From positions 186,001-250,000 of the forward strand of contig NZ_JACHBZ010000003.1 of the NCBI RefSeq assembly GCF_014200575.1: a DNA stretch of 64,000 bases. The letters run 5' to 3'. This stretch comes from Mucilaginibacter saanensis (GTDB lineage: Bacteria > Bacteroidota > Bacteroidia > Sphingobacteriales > Sphingobacteriaceae). Both the position numbers and the translations under genes were made by a program. Under the pieces are notes generated by a model that worked only from the letters and a program-made list of their open reading frames with translations, was not told the origin of the DNA and did no database searches. Below, one piece after another: positions 63,659 through 64,000 of this stretch (its first letter is position 1; each line of letters starts with the position of its first letter).

Positions 63659-64000
63659 TTAATTAATAGTTGTTCCTTGAAGGGTATAGGTTACGCTACT
63701 GGCTTCTTTTTCTAATTGTATAGTTACCTTGTCTGGCCGGTTGCCATCTTCGTCATAAACCACCAGCTGATTAATACCCGTTTTTAACCAGCACTCTGGT
63801 ATATACATACCGATGTTACCTGTTTTTTCCGGATAGCGCCCCAGGTTATGCCCGTTTACCCAGACCGAACCATAACTCAGTCCATCAGTACGCACACGCC
63901 ATATCAGGTGTTTGCCTTTTGGCGATGGCAGGGTAAACTGTGAACGAAAAAACTGCGGTCCCGAAAAGGTAATTTTTCCGGCAAGCTTATCCCAACCGGT
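63659..64000 (-). CDS. GH35 beta-galactosidase, C-terminal part (cut by window edge)
   Basis: The last about 113 residues of an enzyme whose start lies beyond the window. The reading frame stays open to the right edge, beginning GWDKLAGKITFSGPQFFRS. The segment WRVRTDGLSYGSVWVNGHNLGRY and PECWLKTGINQLVVYDEDGN is the jelly-roll galactose-binding-like domain that closes GH35 beta-galactosidases. The catalytic domain cannot be seen, so a GH2-type enzyme is less likely but not excluded. It is part of the same minus-strand cluster as the GH92 and HGSNAT-like genes. Confidence 0.75.
   Translation of the reverse strand, partial: TGWDKLAGKITFSGPQFFRSQFTLPSPKGKHLIWRVRTDGLSYGSVWVNGHNLGRYPEKTGNIGMYIPECWLKTGINQLVVYDEDGNRPDKVTIQLEKEASSVTYTLQGTTIN

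Noticed and set aside
1..64000. CRISPR array, prophage, integron or insertion sequence
   Set aside because: No regularly spaced repeats, phage structural genes, integrase or transposase frames were seen anywhere in the window.

Overview
The window looks like a chromosomal segment of a Bacteroidota bacterium, most likely family Sphingobacteriaceae (Pedobacter/Mucilaginibacter-like; inferred from gene content, no marker gene was compared). The signs are SusC/SusD pairs, TonB-dependent receptors with an N-terminal carboxypeptidase-like domain, many Ser-Cys lipoproteins, TAnnTTTG-type -7 promoter elements, few Shine-Dalgarno sequences and GH92/GH35 glycan-degradation genes. No rRNA, IS element, prophage or CRISPR array was seen.

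Region by region. (1) 0.1-9.5 kb is a heme-uptake locus: lipoproteins, two HmuY-like proteins and a TonB receptor on the minus strand, facing hmuT-hmuU-hmuV-hmuS on the plus strand. hmuT has lost its start and signal peptide and hmuU carries two frame disruptions, so the inner-membrane importer looks decayed. (2) 9.5-16 kb holds a sodium/solute symporter, myo-inositol oxygenase, a LacI-type regulator and a GH92 mannosidase; two intergenic regions share a 60-bp promoter/operator-like sequence. (3) 16-40.6 kb is a sulfur block. It contains a CPA2 antiporter, serine acetyltransferase, a cysteine desulfurase with a long disordered N-terminus and its family 2A encapsulin shell; a SAM-I riboswitch ahead of a TlpA thioredoxin, a Cys-rich small ORF and a SusC/SusD pair; a minus-strand set of periplasmic redox genes (two tandem TlpA-like proteins, YceI, di-heme peroxidase, TonB receptor, DUF4397 lipoprotein, Tat-exported superoxide dismutase, DoxX-like membrane protein) preceded by a second Cys-rich small ORF with four consecutive Cys codons; and a second SAM-I riboswitch ahead of iscS, tRNA-Cys and a DsbD-N-domain protein. 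A repeated 19-bp element links the promoters. (4) 41.3-59.2 kb is a nine-gene plus-strand operon for a secondary lipid: two PUFA-synthase-like megasynthases, an ACP, an alpha/beta hydrolase, two GT1 glycosyltransferases, two condensation-type acyltransferases and a membrane protein, which together predict an acylated glycolipid. (5) 59.2-64 kb is the end of a minus-strand glycan-utilisation cluster (GH92 with LamG, HGSNAT-like acyltransferase, partial GH35) that runs off the right edge.

Most noteworthy: the pair of Cys-rich leader ORFs plus shared promoter element plus two SAM-I riboswitches around encapsulin, SusCD and redox genes, which reads as a cysteine/SAM-starvation regulon for sulfur acquisition and storage; and the compact PUFA-synthase-like glycolipid operon.
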